Shown here: one piece after another, positions 8,677 to 17,356 of the stretch
Layout: each line of letters starts with the position of its first letter
Numbering within the stretch: the stretch's first letter is position 1
Notes under the pieces: model-generated
Seen by the model: only the letters and a program-made list of their open reading frames with translations
What the model was told of the DNA's origin: nothing
The model's database searches: none
Made by a program: the position numbers and the translations under genes
NCBI RefSeq assembly: GCF_036032445.1
Contig: NZ_CP107932.1
Coordinates: 4,156,501-4,220,500 of the forward strand
Source: Nocardia sp. NBC_00416
GTDB taxonomy: Bacteria; Actinomycetota; Actinomycetes; Mycobacteriales; Mycobacteriaceae
Direction of reading: 5' to 3'
Length of the DNA stretch: 64,000 nt

Positions 8677-9242
8677 CCACCGATACGCTGGTGCGCTGTC
8701 CGTGGTCGGGGGACACCGAGATCTACCGCGCCTACCACGACGAGGAGTGGGGTCGCCCGTTGCACGGCGACGACGCCCTGTTCGAACGGCTCTGCCTGGA
8801 GGCGTTCCAGTCCGGACTGTCCTGGCTCACCATCCTGCGTAAACGTGCCGCTTTCCGGGCGGCCTTCGCCGGTTTCGCCATCGACCGCGTCGCGGAGTTC
8901 GGCGACGCGGACCGGGTGCGTCTACTGGCCGACCCGGCCATTGTGCGCAATCGCGCCAAAATCGACGCCTGTATCGCCAATGCGAAAGTCGCGCGCACCT
9001 CCGATATCGGGCTCCACGAATTGCTGTGGTCCTTCGCCCCGCCGGCCCGTCCGCGCCCTCGCACCGTGGCCGAAATTCCGGCGATCACCACCGAATCCAC
9101 GGCACTGGCAAAAGAATTGAAGCGGCGCGGTTTCCGTTTCGTCGGACCGACCACCGCGTATGCGCTGATGCAGGCCACAGGTATGGTCGACGACCATGTG
9201 GCCGAATGCTGGGTCGATACCCGGCACACCGGAGTCGGCTGA
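8673..9242 (+). CDS. tagA: DNA-3-methyladenine glycosylase I
   Basis: 189 residues. The enzyme removes 3-methyladenine from alkylated DNA to begin base-excision repair. The sequence has the family hallmarks: RCPWSGDTEIYRAYHDEEWG near the start, the FQSGLSWLTILRKR segment and, near the end, MQATGMVDDHVAECW with the His/Cys residues that help bind the structural zinc. The GTG start overlaps the DivIVA-like gene by GTGA, so the two are coupled. Length matches the family. Confidence 0.95.
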   Translation: MTTDTLVRCPWSGDTEIYRAYHDEEWGRPLHGDDALFERLCLEAFQSGLSWLTILRKRAAFRAAFAGFAIDRVAEFGDADRVRLLADPAIVRNRAKIDACIANAKVARTSDIGLHELLWSFAPPARPRPRTVAEIPAITTESTALAKELKRRGFRFVGPTTAYALMQATGMVDDHVAECWVDTRHTGVG

Positions 9243-9400
9243 CCGGTCACATTTGGACGTCGAGTGTCCGCCATCTCATGCGATAGGGAAGAATGGACCG
9301 AGTGCGGTCCGTCGTCTCAACCGGCGGACCGCCCGGTTGGTGACAACTGGAGTTCCGAGCAAGTGCGCAGGATACAGCGCAGATCTGGAGGGAGCAGAGG

Positions 9401-9568
9401 ATGGCGGCCATGAAGCCCCGTACCGGGGACGGTCCCCTCGAGGCAACCAAGGAAGGCCGCGGGATCGTCATGCGGGTCCCGCTCGAGGGTGGCGGGCGTC
9501 TGGTCGTAGAACTCACGCCCGACGAAGCCGCGGCACTCGGTGACGAACTGAAGAGTGTCACCAGCTAG
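9401..9568 (+). CDS. DUF3117 small conserved protein
   Basis: 55 residues, beginning MAAMKPRTGDGPLE and ending ELKSVTS. This tiny protein is almost invariant across actinobacteria: the sequence matches my memory of the C-terminal part of the M. tuberculosis protein encoded just after tagA. A good GGAG/GAGG purine stretch precedes the ATG. Function is unknown; it is very rich in charged residues and glycine and has no membrane segment. Its last 14 nt overlap the start of the next gene. The 158 nt before it hold no other gene. Confidence 0.9.
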   Translation: MAAMKPRTGDGPLEATKEGRGIVMRVPLEGGGRLVVELTPDEAAALGDELKSVTS

Positions 9569-10436
9569 ACCGGTAGCCGAAGAATCGGCGCTCGCCGCGG
9601 TCGCCGAGGTACTGAGCTGCCCCGAATGCGACCGCGGCCTGTCGCCCGCTGATCGCATGCTGCGCTGCGAACACGGGCACAGTTTCGATATCGCCAGGCA
9701 GGGTTACGTCAGCCTGCTCACCGGCGCGGCCACCAAAATGTCCGGTGATACCGCCGCCATGCTCGACGCACGCGCCGCTTTTCAGGGCGCCGGGTATTTC
9801 ACGCCGATCGCCGAAACCATTGCGGCGGCCGCTGCCGCGGGGCATACGCCCGGCGCCACCGAAGTGATAGCGGATATCGGCGCGGGCACGGGGTACTACC
9901 TCGCGCGGGTACTCGACACGATCCCGGATGCCCGGGGTATCGCCTTCGATATCGCCAAACCCGCCGGCCGTCGGTGCGCTCGCGTCCATCCGCGGGCGGC
10001 CGCCGTGGTCGCGGACGCCTGGCGCGGCCTACCTGTCCGGGATCACTCCCTGACCACGGCGATGTCGGTGTTCGCGCCGCGTAATCCCGATGCGCTGGCC
10101 CGGGCCCTCACCGCTACCGGTCGCTACGTCGTCGTCACCCCCACCACACGCCACCTGGCCGAACTCATCGCACCGGTCGGCATGGTCACGGTCGATCCGG
10201 ACAAGGACCGCCGCTTGGCCGAGGCCCTGGCCGGGCGGTTCACCCTACTGGACACGACGACGGTCGAATACCCGATGGTGCTGCCGCGCGCCGATATCGC
10301 GAACGTGGTGGCGATGGGTCCGTCCGCGCACCACGGCGCCGCGGCCGGAGAACGGATCGCCGGGCTGCCGGATACCTACGAGGTCACCGCGTCGGTCACC
10401 GTGGCCACCTACGCTCCCACCGGCGCACCGGACTGA
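9555..10436 (+). CDS. RlmA-type 23S rRNA (guanine-N1)-methyltransferase
   Basis: 293 residues. An N-terminal zinc-binding motif (CPECDRG, then CEHGHSFDIARQGY) supplies the Cys/Cys/Cys/His ligands typical of RlmA proteins, followed by a Rossmann SAM-binding domain with IADIGAGTGYYLARV. RlmA enzymes methylate G745/G748 of helix 35 in 23S rRNA; in Gram-positive species this can affect macrolide response. The GTG start overlaps the DUF3117 stop by 14 nt. Whether this is the RlmA-I or RlmA-II (TlrB) subtype cannot be told by eye. Confidence 0.85.
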   Translation: MSPARPVAEESALAAVAEVLSCPECDRGLSPADRMLRCEHGHSFDIARQGYVSLLTGAATKMSGDTAAMLDARAAFQGAGYFTPIAETIAAAAAAGHTPGATEVIADIGAGTGYYLARVLDTIPDARGIAFDIAKPAGRRCARVHPRAAAVVADAWRGLPVRDHSLTTAMSVFAPRNPDALARALTATGRYVVVTPTTRHLAELIAPVGMVTVDPDKDRRLAEALAGRFTLLDTTTVEYPMVLPRADIANVVAMGPSAHHGAAAGERIAGLPDTYEVTASVTVATYAPTGAPD

Positions 10437-10552
10437 CCTCACCGCACGCGCCGCGCCGTGGTGAGAACCGGGCAATCGTGCTGGCACACAGAGCAATCCA
10501 GTCGCGACAGCGGCCTGATCAACGGGTAACACAACGCTGATGTGCTTGACGC

Positions 10553-10954
10553 ATGCGGATACCGACGTTCGGCAAACGGAAAACCACGACCACCATCTAC
10601 GAGCAGATCGGCGGGCACGAAGCGCTCGAAGCAGTTGTCGCCGATTTCTACACCCGGGTCCTCGCCGATGCGGAACTGGCCGGTTTCTTCAGCGGAACGA
10701 ATATGTCCCGGCTGCGAGGTAAACAGGTCGAGTTCTTCGCGGCGGCACTCGGCGGGCCGGAACCCTATACCGGCGCACCGATGAAACAGGTGCATCAGGG
10801 CCGGGGCATCACCGTGCACCATTTCGAACTGGTGGCCGGGTACCTCACCGAATCGCTGGAGGCGGCCGGAGTCGGCGAGCACACCGTCGCCGAGATCATC
10901 GGCGCGGTCGCGCCGCTGGCCGGCGACATCACCTCCGGGTCGTCCACGGCCTGA
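10553..10954 (+). CDS. glbN: Group I truncated haemoglobin
   Basis: 133 residues, the usual length. It carries the group I pattern: TIYEQIGGHEALEAVVADFY at the N-terminus (helices A/B), FFSGTNMSRL, and KQVHQGRGITVHHFELV, in which the first His of the segment is the expected proximal haem ligand. These proteins bind O2 and detoxify NO. The preceding 116 nt have no gene. It is followed after 12 nt by the convergent glgA gene end. Confidence 0.93.
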   Translation: MRIPTFGKRKTTTTIYEQIGGHEALEAVVADFYTRVLADAELAGFFSGTNMSRLRGKQVEFFAAALGGPEPYTGAPMKQVHQGRGITVHHFELVAGYLTESLEAAGVGEHTVAEIIGAVAPLAGDITSGSSTA

Positions 10955-10966
10955 GGGCGGCCGGGC

Positions 10967-12184
10967 TCACGGTTTGCAGACCGTGCGATAGACGTCCAGG
11001 GTCTGTTCCGCGATCCGGTACCAGTCGAATTCGGCGCGGGCCCGGCGGCGGCCGGCCGCGCCGAACTCGGCCGCCCGCGCCGGGTCCCCCGCCAGCTCGT
11101 TGATCGCGGCCGCCAGTTCGTGCTCGTAGGCGGCCGTCTCACCCGCGTCGTAATGGACCAGGCGACCGGTCCGCCCATCGTCGACCACCTCGGGTATCCC
11201 GCCGACATCCGAGGCGATCACCGCGGTCGAGCAGGCCATCGCCTCGAGGTTCACGATTCCCAGCGGTTCGTAGACCGACGGACAGACGAAGACCGTGGCG
11301 GCCGCCAGCAGCTGCCGGATCTGCTCGATCGGCAGCATTTCCCGCACCCAGAACACGTTCTCCCGGTACCGGTGCAACCCGGCGACCGCATTCGCGACCT
11401 CGGCCTCCAGCTCCGGGGTATCCGGGGCGCCCGCACACAGCACGAGCTGGATATCCGGATCGATCCCGCGCGCGGCCGCCAGCAGATGCCCGACTCCCTT
11501 CTGACGCGTGATCCGACCGACGAATACCGCCAGCGGCCGGTCCCCCCGCACGCCCAGTTCGTCGAGGATCCGGCGGCTACCCGGTTCCGGCGGACCGGGA
11601 TGCCAGACACCGGCATCGATCCCGTTGCGTACGACGTGCACGCGGGCAGAGGTCAACGCGGGATAGGCGTCGAGCACATCGCGCCGCATCCAATCGCTCA
11701 CCGCGATCACGGCGTCGGCGTGTTCCAGTGCGTTGCGTTCGGACCAGGACGACAGGCGGTAGCCGCCGCCGAGTTGTTCGGCCTTCCACGGCCGGCGCGG
11801 CTCCAGCGAGTGGGTGGTGACCACGTGCGGGATCCCATAGAGGGTGGCGGCCAGATGGCCCGCCAGCCCGGCGTACCAGGTATGCGAATGAACCACGTCC
11901 GCCGCCCCCACCGCGTCGGCCATCCGCAGTTGCGCCGACATCATCCGGAGTGCGGGATTGGCCGCGTCCAGCGCCGGATCCGCGGCGTGCACTTCGGCGT
12001 CGGCGCGGGGCACGCCCATACAGTGCACGGTCACCGTGCTCATCCGCCGCAGCCGGGCCACCAACTCCGTGACGTGCACGCCCGCGCCGCCGTAGACCTC
12101 GGGCGGAAATTCTCGGGTCAGCATGGCCACCCGTAGCTCATCGCCGCCGGACGACTCGGCCGCGCCGCTGGAACCGAAACTCAC
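10967..12184 (-). CDS. glgA: Glycogen synthase / maltose-1-phosphate synthase (GlgA/GlgM)
   Basis: About 405 residues. A GT4 glycosyltransferase with a GT-B fold: REFPPEVYGGAGVHV near the start, VGRITRQKGVGHLL at the nucleotide-binding domain, and CPSVYEPLGIVNLEAMAC containing the conserved E-x7-E. In mycobacteria this enzyme makes maltose 1-phosphate from ADP-glucose and glucose 1-phosphate for the GlgE pathway. I chose the GTG at 12184 because TACCGT ends 6 nt before it (leaderless signature) and longer readings run into glgC. A GTG at 12130 is the alternative. It is divergent from glgC with a 64-nt gap. Confidence 0.92.
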   Translation of the reverse strand: MSFGSSGAAESSGGDELRVAMLTREFPPEVYGGAGVHVTELVARLRRMSTVTVHCMGVPRADAEVHAADPALDAANPALRMMSAQLRMADAVGAADVVHSHTWYAGLAGHLAATLYGIPHVVTTHSLEPRRPWKAEQLGGGYRLSSWSERNALEHADAVIAVSDWMRRDVLDAYPALTSARVHVVRNGIDAGVWHPGPPEPGSRRILDELGVRGDRPLAVFVGRITRQKGVGHLLAAARGIDPDIQLVLCAGAPDTPELEAEVANAVAGLHRYRENVFWVREMLPIEQIRQLLAAATVFVCPSVYEPLGIVNLEAMACSTAVIASDVGGIPEVVDDGRTGRLVHYDAGETAAYEHELAAAINELAGDPARAAEFGAAGRRRARAEFDWYRIAEQTLDVYRTVCKP

Positions 12185-12190
12185 GAATTC

Positions 12191-12241
12191 ACGGTAGTCG
12201 CCGAGCGGTCGATGCCCGCCGACCACCTCGTTCGGTAGGTT
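12191..12241. promoter_or_regulatory. Divergent glgA/glgC -10 elements
   Basis: Between the two divergent glycogen genes lie two -10-like hexamers. TACCGT (minus strand, 12196-12191) ends 6 nt before the glgA GTG, and TAGGTT (plus strand, 12236-12241) ends 7 nt before the glgC GTG. Both match TANNNT and both genes lack a Shine-Dalgarno site, so both transcripts would start at or next to the start codon. Confidence 0.5.
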
Positions 12242-12248
12242 TGGCACT

Positions 12249-13463
12249 GTGAGGAGCCAGCCGCACGTACTCGGAATCGTGCTCGCCGGTGGCGAGGGCA
12301 AGCGACTCTTTCCGCTGACCGCCGACCGGGCGAAACCGGCCGTGCCGTTCGGCGGCGCCTATCGGCTCATCGACTTCGTACTGAGTAATCTCGTCAATGC
12401 CGGTTTCCTCCGGATATGCGTGCTGACCCAGTACAAATCGCATTCGCTGGACCGGCATATCTCACAAACCTGGCGGCTTTCCGGTTTCGCCGGTGAATAC
12501 ATCACCCCGGTGCCCGCTCAGCAGCGGCTGGGGCCGCGTTGGTACACGGGCAGCGCGGACGCGATCATGCAATCGCTGAATCTCATCTACGACGAGGATC
12601 CCGATTACATCGTGGTGTTCGGCGCCGATCACGTCTACCGCATGGACCCGGAGCAGATGGTGGCCCACCATATCGACTCGGGCGCCGGTGTCACCGTGGC
12701 CGGTATCCGGGTGCCACGCAGCGAGGCGGGGGCTTTCGGCTGCATCGATTCCGACGAAGCCGGGCGGATCATCGGTTTTCTGGAGAAACCCACACATCCA
12801 CCCGGCATCCCCGACGACCCGAATTCCACCTTCGCCTCCATGGGTAACTATGTGTTCACCACGAAAGTGCTGGTGGATTCGATCAAAGCCGACGCCGACG
12901 ATTCCGATTCCGACCACGATATGGGCGGCGACATCATTCCGAACCTGGTCGCGTCGAGTCAGGCCGCGGTCTACGATTTCGCCGATAACGAGGTACCCGG
13001 CGCCACCGATCGCGACCGCGGCTACTGGCGTGACGTCGGCACCATCGACGCTTTCTACGAAGCGCATATGGACCTGGTGTCGGTGAATCCGGTGTTCAAC
13101 CTCTACAACCGGCACTGGCCGATCCGCGGCGCGGGCGAAAACCTGCCACCGGCGAAATTCGCCCGGGGCGGGCTGGCCCAGGAGGCCATTGTCGGGGCGG
13201 GCAGCATTCTCTCCGCGGCCACTGTCCGCAATTCGGTGCTCAGTGCCAATGTCATGGTGGACGACGGGGCCACCGTCGAGGGCAGTGTGCTGATGCCGGG
13301 GGTGCGGATCGGCCGGGGCGCCGTGGTGCGCCGGGCGATCCTGGACAAGAACGTCATGGTCTCCGAAGGCGAGATCATCGGGGTGGATCTGGACCGCGAC
13401 CACGACCGGTTCGCCATCAGCAACGGCGGTGTGGTCACCGTGGGCAAGGGAACCTGGGTCTGA
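12249..13463 (+). CDS. glgC: Glucose-1-phosphate adenylyltransferase
   Basis: 404 residues. It makes ADP-glucose from ATP and glucose 1-phosphate, feeding glycogen and maltose-1-phosphate synthesis by the divergent GlgA. Seen: GIVLAGGEGKRLFPLTADRA (nucleotide-binding and pyrophosphorylase signature), RLSGFAGEYITPVPAQQR, VFGADHVYRMD, and a C-terminal left-handed beta-helix (ILSAATVRNSVLSANV, VEGSVLMPGVRIGRGAVV). The GTG start follows TAGGTT by 7 nt. A strong hairpin terminator follows the stop. Confidence 0.97.
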   Translation: MRSQPHVLGIVLAGGEGKRLFPLTADRAKPAVPFGGAYRLIDFVLSNLVNAGFLRICVLTQYKSHSLDRHISQTWRLSGFAGEYITPVPAQQRLGPRWYTGSADAIMQSLNLIYDEDPDYIVVFGADHVYRMDPEQMVAHHIDSGAGVTVAGIRVPRSEAGAFGCIDSDEAGRIIGFLEKPTHPPGIPDDPNSTFASMGNYVFTTKVLVDSIKADADDSDSDHDMGGDIIPNLVASSQAAVYDFADNEVPGATDRDRGYWRDVGTIDAFYEAHMDLVSVNPVFNLYNRHWPIRGAGENLPPAKFARGGLAQEAIVGAGSILSAATVRNSVLSANVMVDDGATVEGSVLMPGVRIGRGAVVRRAILDKNVMVSEGEIIGVDLDRDHDRFAISNGGVVTVGKGTWV

Positions 13464-13519
13464 GCGACAGCGCCCCGGACCGGACCGTCACATCCCGGGT
13501 CGCCGTTCCCCCGGATACG

Positions 13520-13552
13520 GGTGCGTCCCCCTCGTGATGAGGGGGACGCACC
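13520..13552. terminator. Bidirectional hairpin terminator between glgC and the ABC permease
   Basis: GGTGCGTCCCCCTC (13520-13533) and GAGGGGGACGCACC (13539-13552) form a perfect 14-bp stem with a 5-nt loop. It lies between convergent glgC and the ABC permease gene. The right side continues GTGAAAAAACG, giving a T-rich tail for transcripts arriving on the minus strand. Confidence 0.85.
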
Positions 13553-13576
13553 GTGAAAAAACGCTGTCGAGGCAGT

Positions 13577-15232
13577 TCAGCGGATATCGCGTCCGCGGAT
13601 TCCGGTCAAGCCGACGGCCAGCAGCACCGCACCGAGACCCACCACCACGACGACCGGGGTAGCCGTGAACTCCGAGCCGGGAACCTTGGGCGCGTGACTG
13701 AACGGCTCGAGGTCGCGGACCCACTGCGGGACCCCGGAGAACGAGCCGAGCAGGAACACCGCGATCGCGGCGGTGAGCAGACCCCACGCCAGTGGCGTCC
13801 ACCGCGGGACCAGCCCGAACAGCGCGACCGTGACGGCGGCGAAGAACCAGATCGCGGGCAGCTGGACCAGCGCGGCGGCCAGCACACCGGGCAACTTCGC
13901 ACCGACGTCACCGGCGGCGATTCCGTAGGTCAGCCCGCCGAGCAGTCCGGCGACCAGCATGATCACCACCGGACCGCCCAGCGCGAAGACCAGATGGGTG
14001 CCCGCCCAGCGGACCCGTCCCACGGCGCCGCTGAGCACGGACTCGGCCTGTCGGCCGTTCTCCTCGCTGAACATCCGCAGCGCGGCCGATACCGCGTACG
14101 CCGCGCCCGCGACACCGAGCATGGTGAACGCGTAGGCGATGAACGAATCCTCCAGCGAGTCCGCGCCGCCCATCCTGGTCACCAGATCGCGCAGCGTCGC
14201 ATTGCTGCCGAAACCATCGCCGATGCCGTTCACGACGCTCCCGATCACCAGGCCGTACAAGCCGACACCGACCGTCCAGGCGAGCAGAGTGCCGCGCTGC
14301 AACCGGACCGCCAGGCCCAGCGGCCCCGTCAGCGCCGACCCCGCCGCCGGCGCTCCCAGTCGTTCGGCGATGAGACCCCCGCCCACATCGCGGCGGCGCA
14401 GCAGCGCGTACGCGGCGGCGATCGTCACCGACAGCAGGATCAGGTGCAAGAGCAGCACCCACCATCGGTCTCCCGCGTACGGACGGATCTGCAACGACCA
14501 GCCCTGCGGGGACAACCAGGTCACCGGATTCACCGGCCCCGATCCGGCCTGCGCGTCCCCCACCGCGCGCAGGGTGAAGGTCGTCGCGAGCACCGCGAAC
14601 GCCAGCCCCCGGGCGAGCCGGGCGCCGGTGCACACCTGCGCCGTCACCGCGGCCACGGCCGCGAACACCATGCCGGACGCCGCGAGCGCGAGCCCGAAGG
14701 CCAGCGACCCGCTCGCCGGGACGTCGGCGGCCGTCAGGCTGACGGCCCCGAGCAGCCCGGCCAACAACGCGCCGCCGCAGGCGAGGAGCAGCGCGGCCGT
14801 CAGATTCGCGTAGCGACCGATCGAGGTGGAGGACAGGATCTCGGTGCGCCCGGTCTCCTCCTCCGCCCTGGTGTGCCGGATCACCGTGAGGATGGTGGCC
14901 ACCGCGATCAGGGTGTGGAACATGCCCGCTTTCCAGATCCCCACGGCGCCGACCGAGGTGTCGTAGATGGGGCCGTACATCGCCAGCTGGGCCGGGCTGG
15001 CCAGGATCGTGGCGGCGAACGAGGCCCGATCTGCCGCGGTGGGGTACACCGACTCGATACTGGCGAGGTAGACGCCGCCCAGCGGCAGCGACAACAGCAG
15101 AATCCACAGTGGCGCCACGACACGGTCGCGGCGCAGGTACAGCCGCAGCAACCGGGTGGTTCCGGTGAATCCGGTGCCCGCGGACGCGGAATCGAGCATT
15201 CCGTGCCGGGCGCCGGCGACGGCGGTGGTCAT
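13577..15232 (-). CDS. ABC exporter, polytopic permease subunit
   Basis: 551 residues with roughly a dozen hydrophobic helices in two halves, e.g. VVAPLWILLLSLPLGGVYLA early and AVTVALFGLVPRWTPLAWGL late. It carries EEETGRTEILSSTSIGRYANL between helices, a feature of the tetronasin/polyketide-exporter permease family also found downstream of the ATPase gene in mycobacteria. The ATG overlaps the ATPase gene's stop (ATGA), so the two subunits are translationally coupled. A longer reading upstream would overlap the ATPase gene and was rejected. Substrate unknown; export of hydrophobic drugs is likely. Confidence 0.88.
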   Translation of the reverse strand: MTTAVAGARHGMLDSASAGTGFTGTTRLLRLYLRRDRVVAPLWILLLSLPLGGVYLASIESVYPTAADRASFAATILASPAQLAMYGPIYDTSVGAVGIWKAGMFHTLIAVATILTVIRHTRAEEETGRTEILSSTSIGRYANLTAALLLACGGALLAGLLGAVSLTAADVPASGSLAFGLALAASGMVFAAVAAVTAQVCTGARLARGLAFAVLATTFTLRAVGDAQAGSGPVNPVTWLSPQGWSLQIRPYAGDRWWVLLLHLILLSVTIAAAYALLRRRDVGGGLIAERLGAPAAGSALTGPLGLAVRLQRGTLLAWTVGVGLYGLVIGSVVNGIGDGFGSNATLRDLVTRMGGADSLEDSFIAYAFTMLGVAGAAYAVSAALRMFSEENGRQAESVLSGAVGRVRWAGTHLVFALGGPVVIMLVAGLLGGLTYGIAAGDVGAKLPGVLAAALVQLPAIWFFAAVTVALFGLVPRWTPLAWGLLTAAIAVFLLGSFSGVPQWVRDLEPFSHAPKVPGSEFTATPVVVVVGLGAVLLAVGLTGIRGRDIR

Positions 15233-16149
15233 TTCCGGACCTCCTGCAGTTCGCCGGCGTCCCGGCCGTTCACCGAGTAGTGGCGCATGAACAGCTCTTC
15301 CAGCGTCGGCGGCTGGCTGACCAGGCTGCGCACTCCGGTATCGCCGAGGACGCGGATCAGTTCGGCGAGGTGTTCGCTGTCGACCTGGCAACGCAGGGTG
15401 TGATCGTCCATGCTGAAATCGGCGACCCCGGACATGGCCCCGATATCACCCGGATCACCGGTGAGTTCCGCGGTGATGGAGGTGCGGCTCAGATGCCGCA
15501 TGGACGCCAGCGTCCCACTCTCCACGGTGCGTCCGGACCGGATGATGGTGACCCGCTCGCACAGCGCTTCCACCTCGGACAGGATGTGGCTGGACAGCAG
15601 CACCGTCGCGCCTCGTTCGGCCGCCTCCGCGACGCATTCCCGGAAGACCTGTTCCATCAGCGGGTCCAGGCCCGAGGTGGGTTCGTCCAGTAGCAGCAGC
15701 CGGGTGTTCGACGAGAACGCCGAGACCAGCGCAACCTTCTGCCGGTTGCCCTTGGAGTAGGTTCGCGCTTTCTTCCTGGGGTCGAGCTCGTATCGTTCGA
15801 TCAGCTCGGCCCGGCGCGCGGTGTCCAGCCCGCCGCGCATGGAGGCCAGCAGGTCGATGGTCTCGCCGCCGGTCAGCGACGGCCACAGGGTCACATCACC
15901 CGGCACGTAGGCGATATCGCGGTGCAGTGCCACCGCGTCCGCCCAGGGATCGCGCCCGAGCATCCGCACCTCCCCGGAGGTGCGCGAGAGCAGGCCGAGT
16001 AGCACCCGGATGGTCGTGGACTTCCCGGCGCCGTTGGGTCCCAGGAACCCGTGGACCTCGCCTTCGGACACTTCCAGATCCAGTCCGTCGAGTGCGCGGA
16101 CTTTCCCGAAGTGTTTGTGCAGATCCCGGATGTGAATTGCCGAAATCAT
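15229..16149 (-). CDS. ABC exporter, ATP-binding subunit
   Basis: 306 residues. Complete nucleotide-binding domain: Walker A GPNGAGKST, signature-like region YSKGNRQKVALVSAF (SKGN in place of LSGG, common in this subfamily), Walker B LLLLDEPTSGLDP, and a following switch histidine in LSSHIL. The C-terminal 80 residues form the usual accessory domain. The ATG at 16149 has GAGGAG upstream. It pairs with the permease gene behind it and is followed upstream by a TetR-type regulator, the same arrangement as the mycobacterial multidrug exporter near sigE. Confidence 0.92.
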   Translation of the reverse strand: MISAIHIRDLHKHFGKVRALDGLDLEVSEGEVHGFLGPNGAGKSTTIRVLLGLLSRTSGEVRMLGRDPWADAVALHRDIAYVPGDVTLWPSLTGGETIDLLASMRGGLDTARRAELIERYELDPRKKARTYSKGNRQKVALVSAFSSNTRLLLLDEPTSGLDPLMEQVFRECVAEAAERGATVLLSSHILSEVEALCERVTIIRSGRTVESGTLASMRHLSRTSITAELTGDPGDIGAMSGVADFSMDDHTLRCQVDSEHLAELIRVLGDTGVRSLVSQPPTLEELFMRHYSVNGRDAGELQEVRK

Positions 16150-16230
16150 CAAATCTCCTCGTGGGACAGAGAAATAGAGTCATTGCAGAGGTGGATATCG
16201 GGCACGGCGACGGTCGGCAGCCGTGCGTTT

Positions 16231-16893
16231 TCAGTGGTCGTCGGCGGCGGACGGCTCGCACCGACCCGCCTTGTCGGCGAGGAAGGCGTCCAGCGCCGAC
16301 GAGTCGGGAAGCAGGCCCTCGGTGAAGACCTCGAGCGCGGGCAGCAGCATCTGGTCGCCGTACTCTCGCAGCGCCTGCCGATAGTCGACCTTCCCGTCGG
16401 CTCCGGCACGCAGACGCAGGAACAGCAGCATGCCGCCCCCGTTGACGGTCGCGAGATAGCGCGCCATGGCCTTCGGATCCCGCGGTTTGCGCACTGCCCC
16501 GGAGGCGATGCCGGCCTCGATGTACTGTTCGACGTCCTCGACCATATGTTCGAAGAGGACCGCGGCCAGCTCTCCCCCGGCCTGGAAACTTCGCATGATG
16601 TAGGCGATGACCGGAGCGAACTCCTCTATCTCGGCCAACTGCTGCAGCATGTTCCCCGGCGACGGCCGGTTCATGTAACTCATCTTCGATTCGCGGATGA
16701 TCGCGCGTACCTGGTCGTCACATTCACGGCGGAGCCCGTCCTTGGACCCGAAATGATGGTTGACCAGCCCGGGCGAGACGCCGGCCGCCGCCGCGATGGC
16801 CCGCACACCGACCCCGAAACCCTCCTCACCGAACAGGACGAGAGCCGCATCGCGAATACGGGCCCGTGTGTTCAGATCGTCGCTTGAACGCAT
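16231..16893 (-). CDS. TetR-family regulator of the ABC exporter
   Basis: 220 residues. N-terminal helix-turn-helix: ARIRDAALVLFGEEGFGVGV then RAIAAAAGVSPGLVNHHFGS, followed by KDGLRREC, the classic TetR pattern. The C-terminal ligand domain is TetR-like in length but has no named match by eye. The gene lies 81 nt upstream of the ATPase gene on the same strand. A palindrome covers its own start codon (16884-16899), which suggests autorepression and control of the exporter. Reading frames extending to 17388 are not credible. Confidence 0.88.
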   Translation of the reverse strand: MRSSDDLNTRARIRDAALVLFGEEGFGVGVRAIAAAAGVSPGLVNHHFGSKDGLRRECDDQVRAIIRESKMSYMNRPSPGNMLQQLAEIEEFAPVIAYIMRSFQAGGELAAVLFEHMVEDVEQYIEAGIASGAVRKPRDPKAMARYLATVNGGGMLLFLRLRAGADGKVDYRQALREYGDQMLLPALEVFTEGLLPDSSALDAFLADKAGRCEPSAADDH

Positions 16894-16899
16894 GTTCAA
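16884..16899. promoter_or_regulatory. Palindrome over the TetR start codon, probable operator
   Basis: TTGAAC (16884-16889) and GTTCAA (16894-16899) are perfect inverted arms around GCAT, giving a 16-bp palindrome spanning the start codon of the TetR gene. A further TTCAAT occurs at 16915-16920. TetR regulators usually bind such sites near their own promoter; binding by this protein is inferred. Confidence 0.5.
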
Positions 16900-17356
16900 T
16901 ACGTTAAACACACGTTCAATCCCTGCGCAAGAGGAGACGCCGTAGAGATTGCGTAAAGACCCACACCCACCCCGTCCGACGCCCCGGCAGCCGACCCACC
17001 GCCCCGGCGACCGGCATCGGCAACCGCAACCGCGCAGCCGAAGCACAAGTCCGGAAACCGGCGTCGCACGACAACGCCCCAGGTCAGCCGGGTCCCACCG
17101 GGTCGCCGCGGGTTTTCCTGCGCGCCCTACTCGCTGAAGATCTCTTACCCGTAGTGCGGAGCATCGCACTACGGCGCGGGATCCGGCCGGAATACCCACC
17201 CGGCCACCGACCCAGGACATACCGGATAAAGCGATATCCCGGTCGCGAATTCTCTCCACGCCGGATCCGCGCGCCGGACCCGGCACGAGCATCGGATCCG
17301 CGACGACGAACCTGTCCGCGGCGCCACGGCCGGACCGGCGGAGAATCAGCCCCGCG
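16894..17356. other. Gene-free interval with one hairpin
   Basis: These 463 nt carry no reading frame with convincing codon bias on either strand. The only clear structure is CCGTAGTGC (17149-17157) pairing with GCACTACGG (17166-17174), a 9-bp stem with an 8-nt loop and no T-run. It may terminate the O-methyltransferase transcript (minus strand, ending at 17357) or be an operator. Confidence 0.4.
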
